64,000 nucleotides of DNA from Nemertoderma westbladi (GCA_032718475.1 JAUCBJ010005014.1:23362-87361), one strand, 5' to 3'; shown: positions 32,396-43,445, counted from the first letter of the stretch. The notes: generated by a model not told the origin, from the sequence alone. Numbers and translations: made by a program.

Positions 32396-32555
32396 CACTT
32401 CTAGACTTAAGAGTTTCCTGATATTTCAACTTATTATTAGATTTATAGTGATTTGAGTGCCAGTCGTAATTCCCTTTTACATTGGCAACAATTTTCGTTA
32501 TATCGGGTACTTATTAGTTACAGGACACTATCCTTGAAAATTAGGATCATTGTTG

Positions 32556-32650
32556 TTGATAAGGAGTTGTGGTGGCACTATTTTGTTGATAAGCCGGCAT
32601 AGCATTCTTAATGCAGCTACACATGCGTGATGATAGTTATAATAGTGCGT
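32556..32650 (+). mobile_element. Short 3' scrap of LINE family 1
   Basis: Matches the last codons and UTR: AGTTGTGGTGGCACTATTTT, GTTGATAAGCCGGCATAGCA, then ATGCAGCTAC. Only about 95 bases remain. Confidence 0.7.
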
Positions 32651-32780
32651 CAAGGCGTTTTAACCAGTGGTATTTTGTGTTACATTGTAGTAGAAAGTAC
32701 TCTTCAAGAAATTTAGTATAATTTCTGGCTAAAGCCATGAATGTCGTTAATATGCGGAAGCAGCTCCGATAAATCTCTTA

Positions 32781-35700
32781 CTACTACTACTAGGTCGAGC
32801 GAACTCGGACAGTGGAAATGAGATCCTTCCAGGCTTCCCGATTCTCCATAGTTGTCGCAATTTCGTTTCTCCCAAGTTCAGTATCCCTTTCAAGTTGATC
32901 TATATATGTTATGGCAGGTCGTCCACGACTACGCTTTCCATGAGTTGGTTGCCAGAGAAGTAGATCTGGTATGACCTCGTCTTTACTTCGCCTGCAGTGC
33001 CCACTGAATCTTAATCTGCGTTCACGGAGGGTGGTTGATACAGGTGGTATTGTACCATAAAGCTCGGCGTTTGTCATGTGTTGTCTCCAGCTGATGTTTA
33101 GGGCTGCCCTTAGTAGTCATGTGTAGCAACCATCAATTCGTTGTTCAAGTGATTTAGTCAGTGTCCAGGTCTCACCCCCGTATAAAAATACACTTTCCAC
33201 TGTGGCTCGAAAGAACTTGGTCTTCAGGTGCCTGGAGAGATCTGATTTCCAGATGGTATCCATTTTTGATAGAGCTACCCAAGCCTTTGCTTTCCTAACT
33301 TCTATGTCCTTTTTGCTACTCTCTATCCATGATCCAAGGTACTGGAAGTCATCGACCTGCCTTAGTTGATTATTATCAATGGTTGTCAAGTTTCCATCAA
33401 CATTAAAGGTCATGAATTCGGTCTTGGTAGCATTTATATGCAATCCAACCTCCTTAGCAGCCCTCTCCACTTTATTTAGTAGAAGCTGTGCATCTGCTAG
33501 CGTATTAGAGAGCAGGGCGATGTCATCCGCAAAGTCGGTGTCTGTGACTGTAGTTGCCGGATATCTACTACTTCTGCGTTCTTGAAGTGTGAATCCCAGA
33601 TCTTCACCCTTTGTGGCCGTCCTCATTGCGTAATCCAGCACAATTACAAATAGTAATGGTGCTAATGTGTCACCTTGCAGTACGCCAGCCAGGATTGAGA
33701 AAAACTCAGTTTCACCATCTGGTGAGAGTACCTGCGCTTCTGTGTCACAATATAGCAATCCAATGCCAGCAACAATTACTTCTGGTATTCCATAAGCTCT
33801 TAGGATTTCAAGCATTTTACCTCTATGGATGGAGTCGAATGCCTTCTTGAAGTCCACAAAAGTCATGACTGCGGGGAGATTCTTTGACTTAATTCCTTCA
33901 ATCAGTCTCCGTAGTGCAAGTATCTGAGCTATTGTTGATCTACTTGGTCGAAATCCGTTTTGGCTCTGACGCAGTAGTTTCTCTATGTGAGGCCTAATCC
34001 TATATAGAATCATTTTATTGTATATTTTGGCAGCTACCACAAGCAGACAGATCCCACGATAGTTTGTTGGTATGCCGAGGTCTCCTTTCTTGGGGAGAGG
34101 CTTTAGTTGACCTTTAGTCCAAATTGGTGGTGGCTTTTCCCCTTTTAACATCCGGTTGCAAACATTCAATAATGGTCTATTTAGCACTCCGGTTTTCCAT
34201 ACCTCCGCTGGGATTTCATCTAATCCACTCGCTTTATTATTGGACATGCTTTTAATGCTTTTTTGGAGTTCGGCCGGTGTGAAGTCCCCTGTTTCTATAG
34301 GTAGTGTCTTGTCATATATTTTCCTTGTAGGGCTGACCTCGATGTTTGGTGGCTGCCCAAGCAAGTTGCTGAAGTGATTTTTCCACTTCCCAACACGTTC
34401 TTCAGGACTATCGGCTTTGAGGCGCCCCTTTGCACAACTTTTCCGACCAGATACCTCATTTACAGTTTGCCAGGTAAGTCTTGATTGTTGCTGTATGTGA
34501 GCAGTTGTAATTGCTTCAGTTTTATCCTGTATGTACTTTTCCTGGCTGATGTTGTAGGCCAATTTAAGATCGTCCTTAGCTTTCTCAACCTTGTTAATGT
34601 TTTCGGTTGTTGGTTGTTCGGTTTTAACTTTGTAGGCTATCTTAAGATCTTCTCTCTTACAAGTAACCTCAGAGTTTTGCCATGGCACATACTGTTTTCG
34701 TTTAGGTTTCTGGGGGATATGCCTCTTTGCTGATTCCTTGTGGGCTGTTATTATATTCTGGTATATTGAATCGGTGGATTGGTCTTCATCCATTGACTGA
34801 AGTGCTTCAAAGCGGTTTTGAACTTCTACTGTATAAGCATCCTTTACAGCATTGTCAGTTCTGAGTTTCTCCCAGTCATAGTTGATTTGCTTGCTTGTCC
34901 TGGGTTTGCTGGCTCTCAAACTGAGTCTGATCTCTGCAGTCACAATTCTGTGGTCCGAACCAATTAGGTTGAACGAGCTGTATGCCTCGCAGTTGATCAT
35001 GCTATTTCTCCACTTTTTGTTTATAAGGATGTAATCCAGTTGTGCTTTGGTTCCATTAGGGTATTGAAAGGTCCATAGCTTCCCCTTACTCTTTTCGAAT
35101 GTGTTGTTTGTTGGTATCAATTCACATTCTTCCATTAGGTCTAAGAGTAAGTACCCATTTCTGTTAGAACTGGTGTTATAGGTGTAACCCTTGATGTCTT
35201 CTGGGCCAATTTGCGCATTCAGGTCACCAGCAATGACTTTAACATTGTGTTTCGGGATGTCCTTAATAAGTCCAGTCAGTTCTTCATAAAACTTGACTGC
35301 TTGTTCTGGCTCTGATGCATTGGTTGGACTGTAGCAACATATAACTGTTGTCTTGGGATTCCCATCAAATGTTGCGATCATAACCCTGGAATTTATAGAT
35401 TCGATGTTGTTTAGGGTCTTAAGTGCAAATGGGCTTAGCAGAATTCCTACTCCACCAATTGATGCATTGGCCGAGTTTCTTACTGCTGAGCTTGTTACTA
35501 ACGTCCATCCATTTCCAATGTCATTGTACTTCATGGCAGTGTCTTCATGACAAATCCGATGTTCTTGGATGCAGATGATGTCGATGTTATATTCCATTGC
35601 GAGAGCGACCATGTCACCCTGTTTGCTCTGTGCTTTCAGCGTGCGTGCGTTCATTGTAGCAATCTTTAGTGTCTTTTTACATTTCAACAGGTTGGTTCTT

Positions 35701-36323
35701 CTTTCTTCTCTGTCTTCTGTTCCAGTAGCCAATTTATCGACCCCAGCCTGGTGTACCACTGAGGGACGCGGTCCTTGTTGACCCGGGCGACGACCGAGCC
35801 GGTATTTCTCCTGGAGGGTTCTCATACTCATATCTTTCAGTTGCGGGGGTAAACCGCTTGTGGTCGCAACTCCTACAAGCGTCTTCGCAGTAGGTCGCCG
35901 TTGGTTGATTACCTTCCGCCGACCTTGTCAGCATGTCTAGCCGTTGGTTGATTACCTTCCGCCTATCCATGGCCTACAGCCCTGCTGCCGACTGTAGGGG
36001 TCCATTTGTTACACCCTGAACCAAGTGTGCCTCCTGGGTTAGGTTACCTAACACTGGTAGAGGAGCATCCAGTATAGACAGGGCGGGGCTTGTATCATCT
36101 CTAATGCAGATGCGTATCAAGCCTTTGCCTTCAATGGTGCCCTAGGCGCTATAGCCCTCAATGACTTATTTAGTTGACGGGGCTGAACCAACCCACTCTT
36201 GATCAACTAAATAATGAATAGGCTATGCTTATCGGGCCTTCCCTACTGGGCTGACAGCTACAGGTAGTACCACATTACTGCCATAGTGGTAGCAGGATCT
36301 GGGGACCTGACCTGACCTTTTGA
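32781..36323 (-). mobile_element. Full-length LINE family 2, flanked by a 12-bp target duplication
   Basis: A 3.54-kb element between direct repeats ATAAATCTCTTA (32769-32780 and 36324-36335). The 3' end is CCTAGTAGTAGTAG, the 5' end AGGTCAGGTCAGGTCC, both very like family 1 although the coding regions are diverged. It has about 350 bases of 5' UTR before the long ORF. Confidence 0.95.
32790..35831 (-). pseudogene. LINE family 2 ORF: APE endonuclease plus RT, one in-frame nonsense codon
   Basis: The endonuclease (QEHR, CYSPTN, GDLNAQIG, SDHRIVTAEI) and the RT (NNKASGLDEIPAEVWK, VDFKKAFDSIHR, GVLQGDTLAPLLFVIVLDY, FADDIALLSNT) are intact over 904 codons. The frame then meets TGA at 33117-33119, after which the same frame continues for about 110 codons to the natural end (FSGHCRRSKDE, LLWQPTHGKRSRGRPA). 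The truncated copy at 38.6 kb has AGA at the homologous position, so the stop is a private mutation. The loss removes only the C-terminal domain; whether activity survives is unknown. Confidence 0.9.
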
Positions 36324-36411
36324 ATAAATCTCTTAGATTGTTTCTATGGGTGCAAGACGAAGGTTTTTTTATTCGAGTTTCTGCAGAGGCACACAATTAG
36401 GTTAATTCTGC

Positions 36412-36728
36412 CCCCCTATATATATTATAGCTATATATATATTTATGCCCCCCTATATACAGTATATTATAGCTATATATATATTTATGCCCCCCTGCAT
36501 ATATTATAGCTTATATATATATTTATGCCCCCCTGCATATATTATAGCTATATATATATTTATGCCCCCCTGCATATATTATAGCTATATATATATTTAT
36601 GCCCTCTGTATATATTGTAGCTATATATATATTTATGCCCCCCTGCATATATTATAGCTATATATGTATTTATGCCCCCCTATATATATTATAGCTATAT
36701 ATATATTTATGCCCCCCTGCATATATTC
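36412..36728. repeat. AT/C-rich tandem repeat, about 38-bp unit
   Basis: About eight copies of TATATATATTTATGCCCCCC followed by TGCATATATTATAGCTA, with small length changes. It ends just before the acceptor of the exon at 36745; its pyrimidine clusters could influence that splice site. Confidence 0.92.
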
Positions 36729-36744
36729 AGGTTATATTTTATAG

Positions 36745-36845
36745 GAATGGTACTGAAACCAATGATTCATCACGAATGACTTCATTGTATCAGAGGGAAA
36801 GAGAAGCCGCGTGGAAGAGGGAAGTTGCTAAACACAATAACGAAG
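36745..36845 (+). CDS. Internal exon (phase 2/1) followed by a donor array
   Basis: Acceptor TATATTTTATAG ends at 36744, donor CGAAG|GTGAGG at 36845/36846. In phase 2 it encodes NGTETNDSSRMTSLYQRERE, AAWKREVAKHNNE, a basic, probably helical segment. Phases match 21890 or 31125 upstream and 37977 downstream. The last four exon bases and the donor form the start of a 32-bp unit repeated 16 times. Confidence 0.65.
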
Positions 36846-37349
36846 GTGAGGCAATCTTTAATATAAAGCGGCCGAAGGTGAGGCAATCTTTAATATAAAG
36901 CGGCCGAAGGTGAGGCAATCTTTAATATAAAGCGGCCGAAGGTGAGGCAATCTTTAATATAAAGCGGCCGAAGGTGAGGCAATCTTTAATATAAAGGGGC
37001 CGAAGGTGAGGCAATCTTTAATATAAAGGGGCCGAAGGTGAGGCAATCTTTAATATAAAGCGGCCGAAGGTGAGGCAATCTTTAATATAAAGGGGCCGAA
37101 GGTGAGGCAATCTTTAATATAAAGGGGCCGAAGGTGAGGCAATCTTTAATATAAAGGGGCCGAAGGTGCGGCAATCTTTAATATAAAGGGGCCGAAGGTG
37201 AGGCAATCTTTAATATAAAGGGGCCGAAGGTGAGGCAATCTTTAATATAAAGCGGCCGAAGGTGAGGCAATCTTTAATATAAAGGGGCCGGAGGTGAGGC
37301 AATCTTTAATATAAAGGGGCCGAAGGTGAGGCAATCTTTAATATAAAGT
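36842..37349. repeat. 32-bp tandem array duplicating a 5' splice site
   Basis: Sixteen near-identical copies of GAAGGTGAGGCAATCTTTAA plus TATAAAGSGGCC (S = C or G). The first copy is the real exon-intron border (GAAG|GTGAGG); the last begins at 37322. Only two or three positions vary between copies, so the expansion is young. Confidence 0.97.
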
Positions 37350-37564
37350 TCATTTAAATTTATCACTACTTTGATTGTTTTTATTGTTGTTAATGCGAAT
37401 GTTTCGCATCAGCGGCCGTTAGTTTTTACATGAATATCTCATCGACATATTTGTTCCATCTCATAATTTTGGTCTCCCTGTAAAGCTAATAATACATTAA
37501 CTTAAACTTTCCATAATGTCCGAATTTGTATTGTTGCCATGGTGAGATTTTTTCACTGATCAAG

Positions 37565-37864
37565 TTAGAGGGTTAATTTTACATCGGGATGGAAGACATT
37601 GGTAATGGCTTGACGGAGATCATTAAGGTCTACCAGCTGATGGGCGTAAACGAGATTCTTTACATATCGGTATCCCCAGAGATAAAAATCGCACGGAGTT
37701 AGATCAGGCGATCCAGTAGCGGGCCACGGGATTGGTCCATCTCTACCTATCCAACGGAATGTGTCCGCACGTTGGTTCCCCAATGAGGACTGAGCTCGAT
37801 ACTGCTGCGAGACAGCGTGTCCAACATGCGTCGCAAGTTGGGGAATCAATAACGATTGCAGCAT
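37565..37864 (-). mobile_element. Fragment of a mariner/IS630-type transposase (C-terminal DDE region)
   Basis: A 99-codon frame encodes the end of a DDE_3-like domain: NQRADTFRWIGRDGPIPWPA, then SPDLTPCDFYLWGYRYVKN and LNDLRQAITNV. The block PDLTPCDFYLWG holds the last catalytic acidic residue of this superfamily. The N-terminal DNA-binding half and terminal inverted repeats were not found. Lies in the intron between the exons at 36745 and 37977. Confidence 0.8.
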
Positions 37865-37976
37865 ATCTATAGGAAAGCCCTTATGAGGGTTTTATGTCCC
37901 CCATATTCGACGATTCTCACGGCCACTCAGATGAACGACGCCTTAAACAACTACTCTTTATTTTTTGTACCATTAG

Positions 37977-38130
37977 GTACGATGTGTCCAGTGACCCCTC
38001 CCAGCTCTCCACGAATCGGATTTCGTCGGGTTCGTTCAGCTGTTCACACTCCACGTCTCCAACACGCAGACGATTGGCTAGCGGGTGGAAAGGACATCCA
38101 CCTGATTAATAGAGTACAACGCCGACCGAG
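37977..38130 (+). CDS. Internal exon (phase 1/2) followed by a donor array
   Basis: Acceptor TTTTTTGTACCATTAG ends at 37976, donor ACCGAG|GTTAGT at 38130/38131. It encodes TMCPVTPPSSPRIGFRRVRS, AVHTPRLQHADDWLAGGKDI, HLINRVQRRPR, basic with an SP-rich start. Phase 1 entry fits 36845 and phase 2 exit fits 51812. The last 30 exon bases are part of a 60-bp unit that is repeated six times into the intron; reading past the donor meets a stop within ten codons. Confidence 0.65.
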
Positions 38131-38466
38131 GTTAGTTTCCCAACATTACCGCTAGGGGGCGCTGATTAATAGAGTACAACGCCGACCGAGGTTAGTTACC
38201 CAACAGTACCGCTAGGGGGCCCTGATTAATAGAGTACAACGCCGACCGAGGTTAGTTACCCAACAGTACCGCTAGAGGGCGCTGATTAATAGAGTACAAC
38301 GCCGACCGAGGTTAGTTACCCAACAGTACCGCAGGGCGCGCTGATTAATAGAGTACAACGCCGACCGAGGTTAGTTACCCAACAGTACCGCAGGGCGCGC
38401 TGATTAATAGAGTGCAACGCCGACCGAGGTTAGTTACCCAACAGTGCCGCTAGGGGGCGCTGATTA
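38101..38466. repeat. 60-bp tandem array duplicating an exon end and its donor
   Basis: Six copies (60, 60, 60, 60, 59 and about 60 bases) of a unit starting CTGATTAATAGAGTACAACG and continuing CCGACCGAGGTTAGTTACCC. The first copy contains the true exon end and donor; each later copy repeats both. Confidence 0.97.
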
Positions 38467-38599
38467 AACAAATAATTTGAACAGTTGCCTGCTGTATTCC
38501 GGTATTTTATACTACCACGTTGTCGCGTCGGTAGAGTCAAAGGTCAGAATTCCTATAATGAAATAATATTTTTTTAAATGCTCTAGACGTTTATCCGGG

Positions 38600-38903
38600 T
38601 GGTATTGTACAGTACCATAAAGCTCGGCGTTTGTCATGTGTTGTCTCCAGCTGATGTTTAGGGCTGCCCTTAGTAGTCTTGTGTAGCAACCATCAATTCG
38701 TTGTTCAAGTGATTTTAGTCAGTGTCCAGGTCTCACCCCCGTATAAAAATACACTTTCCACTGTGGCTCGAAAGAACTTAGTCTTCAGGTGCCTGGAGAG
38801 ATCTGATTTCAAGATGGTATCCATTTTTGATAGAGCTACCCATGCCTTTGCTTTCATAACTTCTATTTCTTTTTTGCTACTTTCTATCCATTATCAAATA
38901 TTT
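38600..38903 (-). mobile_element. Internal fragment of LINE family 2
   Basis: Parallels 33030-33335 of the full element (C-terminal part of the ORF), about 300 bases, on the same strand, with few differences. It keeps a sense codon where the full copy has TGA. It lacks the 3' tail, so it is a rearranged piece rather than a simple insertion. Confidence 0.85.
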
Positions 38904-38935
38904 TTTGTTAAATGTTCTGGAACAAATTATATTCA

Positions 38936-38978
38936 GTTCAGTTTCAGTTCAGTTCAGTTTATTTATTTATTTCACTAA
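38936..38978. repeat. Short (TTCAG)n and (TTTA)n microsatellite
   Basis: TTCAGTTTCAGTTCAGTTCA followed by GTTTATTTATTTATTTCAC, the kind of simple-repeat tail left by some insertions, but no body was recognised next to it. Confidence 0.6.
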
Positions 38979-39273
38979 TATATATATAAAGTACATACAA
39001 TATACATAACAAAAAAAAAATTACAATCAAAATTTACGTATTTACAAACAGCTAATTTCCTGGAAATAAGTGCCGGAGCGTTAAGTTTTAAAATTAATGT
39101 GAAATTAAAATTTAACTAGGCAATAGTGAAAAGGGCAAAACAGCAATATAGCAAAGCTAGTACGTGGCTGTGCGCCGTTTAGAAGGTTATTGACGATTTT
39201 AATACAGTACATGTGTTCATTAGAATTACTACCGTATACGTTATATATAATTAAATTTAAAGCACCGCGTAGA

Positions 39274-39950
39274 GGTACATGCTAAAAAGTAGAATAAGTT
39301 AGAATGATCTAGAATGACCTAGAATGATCTAGAATGACCTAGAATGAGCTAGAATGACCTAAGAATGAGCTATGAGAAGATGATAGAATGCAAGAATGAT
39401 CTAGAAATATCTAGAATGACATAAGAATCACCTAGAACGAACTCTGTTGAGATGATAGAATGCAATACCGACCTATACCGAGCTATAACAAGATAAGAAT
39501 CACCTAGAATGAGCTATTATTATTAGTAATACTATTATTTGTAGTACTGTATGCTCGCTTAGAAGAATGCTGCTTACTACCTTGTTTATGTCCGGCACTA
39601 ATAGGCTTCCGGTATGTAGTTTCCAAAACCGAAGCGCTGTAACTAAAGAACTTATCCACTACCTGCTCTTTACTAGAAATCGCCATTCGATTCGAACGCC
39701 AAAACGATTCATATCCCTGACTCAAACGACTCGATTCTTATCTTGTTACAGCTCGGTATAGGTCGGTATTGCATTCTATCATATCCTCATAGCTCATTCT
39801 AGGTGATTCTTAGGTCATTCTAGGTCATTCTTGCATTCTATAATCTCCTCATAGCTCATTCCATTTCATTCTTAGGTCATTCTAGCTCATTCTAGGTCAT
39901 TCTGGATCATTCTAGGTCATTCTAGCTCATTCCACTTTTTAGCATGTACC
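39274..39950. mobile_element. Foldback-type element with long inverted arms and a 9-bp target duplication
   Basis: The ends are inverted copies GGTACATGCTAAAAAGT (39274-39290) and ACTTTTTAGCATGTACC (39934-39950), flanked by the perfect direct repeat CCGCGTAGA (39265-39273 and 39951-39959). The arms, about 220 bases each, are packed with a 10- to 11-bp subterminal repeat (TAGAATGAYCT on the left, AGGTCATTCT on the right) and also share an inverted block with CAATACCGACCTATACCGAG. The centre (about 39510-39725) is unrelated unique DNA without a transposase, so it is non-autonomous. A 9-bp duplication is typical of Mutator-like elements; assignment is an inference. Confidence 0.85.
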
Positions 39951-39959
39951 CCGCGTAGA

Positions 39960-40859
39960 AATATATGAATACATAAAAGTGACGATCCATCAGCACGACA
40001 TTTTAATTAAAAATTACACACAAGGAGCAAAGTTAGAAATAAACTAAACGCAAATTATAAGTGGATAACGGAATAGACAACAACGTTAATAATACGAGCC
40101 GTTAGCGACACCGCAATGACAACTGACCAAAGCACCAGACATAGACCCCGCGGCAGTTACAGTTCATTAATTAAATATTTTTTTAGTTTAGCAGAAAATA
40201 TGTTTAATGATTGACACTCTTTAATTGAAGTAGGCAATAAATTCCACAAAAAAATTTGTTATTTGTTATTTGTTCTAGAACAACGTTTTTGAAAAATAAA
40301 TAACTAACATGCTCAAGAACATTTATTAAAAGTAAAAAAAGCAAGCTACATGTAGTATAACAAATTTTGGAGAAGGGGGTGTGCCCAAAACACAGTAGTA
40401 CATAATAGAGGATTTTCAATTAATAAAACAATTAATAAAACAATTAATAAATTTCATATTTGATTCACTCGCTTGTGCTCGTTTGTGGAAATATTCCCAT
40501 TCGAGCTGCCGCGAAATCCGGTGCTACTTTGTTTAAATCGAATACATAGTTATTATTATGTTCCAGAAATTAAATGATCTTAAAATTACCTTCGAAATAT
40601 GGAAAGTGAAAATGGGAATCTTAAACTAACAATTTAGGAAAGTGAACGGGACCTACTGTGTATAGACCTACCTACTATATAGATGAATGGTATGATCATG
40701 ATCTAGAATAGTTGTAGTAGGTTTCACAATTCTTTGTCGTATTAAACCATATTCGCGTAAAATATCCTCAGAATATATAAGTTATCACTTATCTTTTCAT
40801 TATAAGTTTTTGATCTATGATGGTTGTACGTAGGCCTACGATATATGAATATGAGACAG
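39960..40859. other. AT-rich intronic DNA
   Basis: No exon recognised. (CAATTAATAAAA) is repeated three times near 40418-40450. Confidence 0.4.
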
Positions 40860-41101
40860 GCAGGGGGAAACTGGACGCAAAACTGGCCTTGGCGAATTAA
40901 TATCCCGCCTCAATGTTAAATTCTCAATTTAGGGAAAGGAGCAGGTTACAATGGCACGTTATTTTAACCAAAACAATAAACTAAACCCAATAGAACAGGT
41001 TACAGTTTTATTTCTGAGAGTAATCAGCTGTTATTTGCGTCCAATTTCCCCTGGAGAGGGATGAATTTTTATTGCGTCCAGTTCCCCCCCCCCCCCCCCC
41101 C
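40860..41101. mobile_element. MITE, copy 1, with G/C-run terminal inverted repeats
   Basis: The ends are CAGGGGGAAACTGGACGCAA (left) and TTGCGTCCAGTTCCCCC (right, followed by a long C run), imperfect inverted repeats; an inner right copy TTTGCGTCCAATTTCCCC is at 41033-41050. The body contains GGGAAAGGAGCAGGTTACAA and ACCAAAACAATAAACTAAAC. No coding capacity. A second copy lies at 42680-42898. Confidence 0.75.
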
Positions 41102-41989
41102 TTTCTGTAAATAAGGGATGAGAAAATAATTATACGGGAACGTCATTGGTTCGTTGCGTTGGGGTCGTTTTGCATACACGTCTGTTACCAAGAAGGAGGG
41201 TGGCTTGTATAATAACAGCAATATCAAACGCCAAACAAAACGCTACGCACATTTAAATCTTGTATATATTTTTTAAAATGTATTATTTCTTCAATATAGG
41301 ATTACAAGTGGTAATACAGTGATTTTAGGTTTTTAATAAATTAATGTGGTATAGTTATAAATTATTGGCTGTTTTTTTTAACCTATTAATTTTTCCAGAT
41401 TACCGGTATCCAGCATTCTAATTGCAGAATCTGTACCGGAAGTGAATGTACCGGTATACTGAATTATAAATTATACAATTTTTATGATAATTGGATATTC
41501 ACCAATTGTGTTGTCTTATTGTTTTTGCATACGTATTACTTTTACTGTACACATGTAGGCCTAGTTCTTCTCTTTATTGTGCTGTGCCGTCTGCTGGTGT
41601 ATGATAATCAGTTGCATCAATGTAAAGGCAACGCCTGTCTTATGGCTCGACTTTGGGGAATTAATTACTGTTGATGTGACGATAGATATTCCTTCCGTAA
41701 GGAGGGGATCCTCATAGACAGACATAAACAGTAGCTACAGTAGATTCTTAATAGAAGGATTCTCATTTCAATCACAATAATATGCAAATAATTAATTGAA
41801 CTAATTTATATTCTCAATTGAACTTTGATTGCGTCATACTGTATTTACCCACATCAGTACAATTACATTAAACCAATTTTTATGAGCTCACCTCCATGAA
41901 AATTCCACCCAATTTATTTTTCCATATAGAATGGGAAAATAACAGGCGTGACAGAGTGAAAACAAGAAAACATTTATATTCTGATAAAT
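41102..41989. other. AT-rich intronic DNA
   Basis: No gene or known repeat recognised. Confidence 0.4.
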
Positions 41990-42108
41990 GGACCAGCCAG
42001 TGCATAATCCTGTACTTTGGCAGCCTCATGGAGTGAATAACCATGGTGGTCAGCCCATAAATTTCTGGAGACGCATCTCTTAAAGGACACTGGCCTTGAT
42101 GATGCTAA
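41990..42108 (+). mobile_element. Short 3' fragment of LINE family 1
   Basis: Matches the coding block GACCAGCCAGTGCATAATCC, then CATGGAGTGAATAACCATGG and GGACACTGGCCTTGATGATG. It ends without the usual tail. Confidence 0.75.
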
Positions 42109-42679
42109 TATTAATTCGAGTTGACACGTAACATAATTTTATGTCACGTGCTGCGCGAGAGCCCTACTTCATGCAAATATTTGAACGAACTCTGAGCTTA
42201 TTTATTATGTTAGTCAGTTTAGTTTCTGCACTCCGTTCAGAAATGGCTCTCACTTCCCCATAGGCAGTTGCATTCCATTCTATTTATTGTGGAATTATTT
42301 GTTTCAACACGCAGTGAGTTGTATCGTAATGATCCTACTGCAGTTATATAGTTTAGGCCTAATTGCCTTTAGCATGAATGCATAATGCGTTCTATTCTTA
42401 TCTTATACTGCAGATGTTTCTTTGGGAATTGTAGCGTAAATTAATTGTTGTATCGGAAGTTTAAATCGAAGCAGTAAATATAAATATATTGTTCCTCATT
42501 GCGTTGGTGGGTTCACTCTAAATGTCCAGAATTTCACGGTCAATGCAATTAATTTATCCCGCTGACCGTCACAGAAAAACTTTCGAACATTCATGGGGCG
42601 CCGAGTCACTTTGAATAGTTCAGTAAATATTGTAGCTAACAAAAAAAATCGTGATTAATTTCATATTATATATTGAGAC

Positions 42680-42898
42680 AGGGGGGGGGGGGGGGGGGGG
42701 GGGGGGGACTGGACGCAAATCCCATCTTGGCGAATTAATATCCCGCCTCAATGTTAAATTCTCAATTTATGGAACGGAGCAGGTTACAGTGGCACGTTAT
42801 TTTAACCAAAACAATAAACTAAACACAATAGAACAGGTTACAGTTTTTTTTAGAGTAATCAGCTGTTATTTGCATCCAGATTACCCCCCCCCCCCCCC
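42680..42898. mobile_element. MITE, copy 2, expanded G run
   Basis: Same body as the copy at 40860, about 85 to 90 percent alike by eye, with the left terminal G run grown to about 27 G and the right C run of about 15 C. Terminal inverted repeats GGGGGACTGGACGCAAAT and ATTTGCATCCAGATTACCCC. Confidence 0.75.
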
Positions 42899-43377
42899 TT
42901 TCTGTACATATTAGTTACATCTCACATCCAGACATACATATACTGTACTTTCCATGTTCTAATTAATAATTTGGTTTAGAATGTGTTGTGTTTATAACAC
43001 TTGTGAGGACTTCGGGTAAATGCAGTTTGCAAACCACCATAAAATTATTACAACGGTCAAAATGGCCGTCACTAGTATTTCCAAAACTGGCATGATTTGC
43101 GAAGGCCTATGGGTTCTGTAAATTTTTTATCTATTACACTCATACAAGATTTTCAACAATTTAATACATACCAAGCTTTTATGATATTATATTGATATAT
43201 AAACATTGAGCCATGAGAACAATAAATACCGCCTGCGCCCGTACTAAACTAATATACTATAAAACATGACAATGAACACATAAATAATGTTGTGTATTTG
43301 TGGGGCGAGCCACGAAGTTGGCGGAGCCTTAGCGAATTGACACTGTTAGGGGGTGGGTCAATTTATGCAAATAGTTG

Positions 43378-43445
43378 TCATCGTCGTCGTCGTCGTTGTC
43401 GTCGTCGTCGTCGTCGTCGTTGTCGTCGTCGTCGTCGTCGTCGTT
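43378..43445. repeat. (CGT)n microsatellite
   Basis: About 22 triplets of GTC/CGT with two TTG interruptions; it gives an artefactual poly-Arg frame on the plus strand. Shorter GTTGTCGTCGTT remnants mark the start of each following 315-bp repeat. Confidence 0.95.

Noticed and set aside
36445-36657. 70-codon ORF rich in Tyr/Ile/Pro
   Set aside because: It is the 38-bp AT/C repeat; low complexity only.
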